Below the pieces are notes generated by a model, which was not told where the DNA came from, did not search any database, and saw only the letters and a program-made list of their open reading frames with translations. From Rickettsiales bacterium (GTDB taxonomy: Bacteria; Pseudomonadota; Alphaproteobacteria; Rickettsiales; UBA1997), in NCBI GenBank assembly GCA_947496905.1, contig CANMEW010000061.1, positions 1 to 7,902 of the forward strand: 7,902 bases of DNA. The letters run 5' to 3'. This document shows positions 6,745 through 7,902 of the stretch, piece by piece. The translations under genes and the position numbers were made by a program. Each line of letters opens with the position of its first letter. Positions within the stretch are counted from its first letter, which is position 1.

Positions 6745-6923
6745 GAATCACCCGACCCGGGATTCGCTACCGCTCATGCCCGTTGCGCACTCAAAACGCT
6801 CTCGCGTTTTGCCGGAGTTTTCAACTCCGTCGTTTGAGCCCTCTGTTACAAAGAGGGTTTTCCCCGCTAAACCCTCTTTGTAAAAGAGGGTGGCCTCGCT
6901 TGGAAAGCGAGGTCGGGTGATTC
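6745..6923 (-). repeat. Element B: full palindromic repeat with one enlarged arm
   Basis: It is bounded by 13-base terminal inverted repeats GAATCACCCGACC (6745-6757) and GGTCGGGTGATTC (6911-6923). The right arm is canonical: ACCCTCTTT (6871-6879) / AAAGAGGGT (6883-6891), spacer GGC, stem CTCGCTT (6895-6901) / AAGCGAG (6905-6911), terminus. The left arm has a weakened inner hairpin CCCTCT (6839-6844) / AGAGGG (6852-6857). In place of the short outer stem it holds an 80-base insert with hairpins AAAACGC (6793-6799) / GCGTTTT (6804-6810) and CGGAGTT (6813-6819) / AACTCCG (6823-6829). Read on the minus strand, the linker between the arms (GGGTTTAGCGGGGAAAACCC) matches that of element C, so B lies inverted relative to C. 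It ends 15 bases beyond the stop of the DUF559 gene. Confidence 0.88.
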
Positions 6924-6938
6924 TCTTAATTCGATTCC

Positions 6939-7292
6939 TCACCTCAAACCCCTCTCAATCTCCTCGCAAACCCCGTCAAAATTTCTCATCACGTCGCAAT
7001 TCAGAAAGCGCAAAATTTTTAGAGAATGTTTTTTGATTAGAAGTCCGTCTCTTTTTCTGTCCGCCTGAATCGCCTCTTCGTTTAAAAAATGATCGTCACC
7101 GTCAAGTTCAATCACTAATTTTTTTGACGCGCAGTAGAAGTCGACGATGTAATTTTCGATTGGTTTTTGTCTGAGGAATTTTACTTCGGAGTAGCGTAAA
7201 TATTGAAACCAGAGTTTCTTTTCTGGCTCGGTCATGTTTTTTCTGAGGTCTCTTGCTTTTAGTTTTAAATCCGCGCGAAACGGCGTAAACAT
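6939..7292 (-). CDS. DUF559 family (Vsr-like PD-(D/E)xK fold) putative endonuclease
   Basis: The protein has 117 residues, typical for stand-alone DUF559 proteins, which are related to very-short-patch repair (Vsr) endonucleases. Landmarks are ARDLRKNMTEPEKKLW (13-28) with conserved Glu22/Glu24, KFLRQKPIENYIVDFYC (38-54) with Asp51, LVIELDGDDHF (59-69) with Glu62, Asp64 and His68, and ADRKRDGLL (77-85). These give the D-(X)n-ExD metal-binding core of a PD-(D/E)xK nuclease, so activity is expected but the DNA substrate is unknown. The start at 7292 precedes the conserved region by about 12 residues. No Shine-Dalgarno sequence is visible. The gene is closely bracketed by elements B and C, so any promoter must lie in or beyond element C. 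This nesting suggests the nuclease belongs with the repeats; that link is inferred. Confidence 0.92.
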   Translation of the reverse strand: MFTPFRADLKLKARDLRKNMTEPEKKLWFQYLRYSEVKFLRQKPIENYIVDFYCASKKLVIELDGDDHFLNEEAIQADRKRDGLLIKKHSLKILRFLNCDVMRNFDGVCEEIERGLR

Positions 7293-7323
7293 TGGGATTG
7301 AAGGTTTTGGATTTTAAGCAGAA

Positions 7324-7464
7324 TAAATCACCCGACCATGAGTTGTCCGAAGTCCAACTCATAGCCACCCTCTTTTTCAAAGAGGGTTAAGGCGCGGAAA
7401 ACCCTCTTTGTAAAAGAGGGTGGCCAAGAGTCGTGTTTTAAACGACTCTTGGTCGGGTGATTTA
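7324..7464 (+). repeat. Element C: complete symmetrical two-arm palindromic repeat
   Basis: This is the best-preserved copy. Fourteen-base terminal inverted repeats TAAATCACCCGACC (7324-7337) and GGTCGGGTGATTTA (7451-7464) enclose four hairpins. In order they are ATGAGTTG (7338-7345) / CAACTCAT (7355-7362); ACCCTCTTT (7367-7375) / AAAGAGGGT (7379-7387); a linker GGCGCGG; ACCCTCTTT (7401-7409) / AAAGAGGGT (7413-7421); and CAAGAGTCGT (7425-7434) / ACGACTCTTG (7442-7451). All stems are perfect. The two inner hairpins are nearly identical inverted copies, while the two outer stems differ completely from each other. It begins 31 bases upstream of the DUF559 start codon and so forms part of that gene's leader or promoter region. 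Confidence 0.93.
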
Positions 7465-7541
7465 CTTGAGTTAGAAAGTTGAAAGAAATTTTAAAGCTGC
7501 GACGAAAAGAATCACCCGACTCATCTCCGGTGTAGACCTCT

Positions 7542-7603
7542 GCCGAAAACAGCCGTCACATCTAACTCTAATCCGCACGTGGGTATTAGCCGAAAACAGC
7601 CGT
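7542..7603 (+). repeat. 15-base direct repeat inside element D
   Basis: GCCGAAAACAGCCGT occurs exactly at 7542-7556 and again at 7589-7603, 47 bases apart start to start. The second copy forms the left side of the 10-base hairpin at 7592-7616. The first copy has no pairing partner, so it may be the remnant of a duplicated hairpin that lost its other side. Confidence 0.8.
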
Positions 7604-7616
7604 TTAGGCTGTTTTC
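7592..7616 (-). terminator. Hairpin with T-rich flank, candidate terminator of the right-edge gene
   Basis: GAAAACAGCC (7592-7601), loop of 5 bases, GGCTGTTTTC (7607-7616), a perfect 10-base stem. On the minus strand the stem ends in GGCTGTTTTC, and the structure lies 64 bases after the stop at 7680. The U-run is short and partly within the stem, so termination would be moderate; it is symmetrical and could act in both directions, or simply be repeat structure. Confidence 0.4.
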
Positions 7617-7679
7617 TCCCCCTTTGAAAAAGGGGGTGGCATTGCGCGTTAAGCGCAATGTCGGGGGATTTACCTGTGG

Positions 7680-7902
7680 CTAGCGGTTGTGCGGGCGCAA
7701 TCTTTCTGTCGACATTTGGATTCCTTTGCGTGGAGAAGGGCTTGCGCTTGGAATAGTAGCCTCAGTCCCAACACCATTCCTCACTTCCTCCAACGTTTTG
7801 CCGCTCTCAAATATTTTGTTGTTGGCAATCGAACTAGTGTCACTGCTAGCTGAAGCGGAAGCTGGTGCAACAGTGGGTGCAGAGGATTCAGAAAAAGTCG
7901 CT
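7680..7902 (-). CDS. C-terminal tail of an unidentified protein (cut by window edge)
   Basis: One frame is open from the right edge to a TAG at 7682-7680 and gives 73 residues. The sequence starts as a Ser/Ala-rich low-complexity run (PTVAPASASASSDTSS), continues with IFESGKTLEEVRNGVG, and ends in a basic tail SPRKGIQMSTERLRPHNR. It looks disordered and names no family. Its polar, Ser-rich style resembles the disordered part of the 301-residue protein, which is only a compositional likeness. Of the other two minus-strand frames, one stops at once and the other ends after about 38 codons; its Leu-rich product looks non-coding. The stop lies 9 bases from element D, so the gene is followed directly by the repeat island. 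Confidence 0.6.
   Translation of the reverse strand, partial: ATFSESSAPTVAPASASASSDTSSIANNKIFESGKTLEEVRNGVGTEATIPSASPSPRKGIQMSTERLRPHNR

Larger units (their letters stand above)
7510..7670 (+). repeat. Element D: repeat with one intact arm and one decayed arm
   Basis: The left terminus AATCACCCGAC (7510-7520) and right terminus GTCGGGGGATT (7660-7670) are inverted repeats with one mismatch. The right arm is complete: CCCCCTTT (7618-7625) / AAAGGGGG (7629-7636), spacer TGGC, stem ATTGCGC (7641-7647) / GCGCAAT (7653-7659). Compared with A-C the first stem has changed on both sides yet still pairs, a compensatory change. The left arm has no recognisable CCCTCTTT hairpin; it holds a 15-base direct repeat and a strong 10-base hairpin. 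It lies 45 bases from element C and 9 bases from the stop of the right-edge gene. Confidence 0.82.

Noticed and set aside
6748..6942. Minus-strand open frame of 64 codons through element B
   Set aside because: It is made almost entirely of palindromic repeat sequence and has no protein-like features.
6745..7670. CRISPR array
   Set aside because: The repeated units differ in length and orientation, are not regularly spaced and are separated by a gene; they are palindromic elements.

Overview
The window looks like part of an alphaproteobacterial chromosome, AT-rich and possibly from a host-associated, Rickettsiales/Holosporales-like lineage. The SecA and MurA proteins read as alphaproteobacterial. 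The genes are tightly packed, and none has a strong Shine-Dalgarno sequence. The class-level call is from recognition of the protein sequences; anything finer is inference.

Left two thirds (1-5700, all minus strand): a compact, probably co-transcribed run in the order pepA (M17 leucyl aminopeptidase), three unrecognised genes (301, 147 and 207 residues), murA (first committed step of peptidoglycan synthesis) and the N-terminal 275 codons of secA (Sec translocase ATPase, cut by the left edge). Spacings are 3, 27, -4 (ATGA overlap), 22 and 102 bases. The only real gap, murA-secA, is filled by a two-hairpin repeat arm. The three unknown genes carry low-complexity tails and weakly similar motifs; they may be diverged relatives or host-directed proteins, but this is not proven.

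Middle (5701-6656): a divergent intergenic region, then on the plus strand a DsbD_2/TauE-like membrane protein. Its coding sequence has absorbed a palindromic element in frame (peptide TPSPLRGEGWGEGG). Convergent to it lies tRNA-Glu(UUC) with an encoded CCA end.

Right part (6657-7902): a repeat island. Two long palindromic elements (B and C) bracket a DUF559 (Vsr-like PD-(D/E)xK) nuclease gene within 15 and 31 bases, and a third, partly decayed element (D) follows. Elements B and C carry arms with a conserved terminus (GTCGGGTGATT), an internal hairpin of changing sequence, a GGTGGC-type spacer and a nearly fixed CCCTCTTT/AAAGAGGG hairpin; in B one arm is rearranged. A conserved linker shows that B and C lie in opposite orientation. 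The isolated murA-secA arm belongs to the same family. The window ends in the Ser/Ala-rich C-terminal tail of an unidentified minus-strand protein.

The most interesting signal is this repeat family: the outer stem is different in every copy yet perfectly self-complementary each time, and a nuclease gene sits inside an inverted pair of full elements. This resembles REPIN/RAYT organisation, but with a DUF559 nuclease where a Y1 transposase would be expected.
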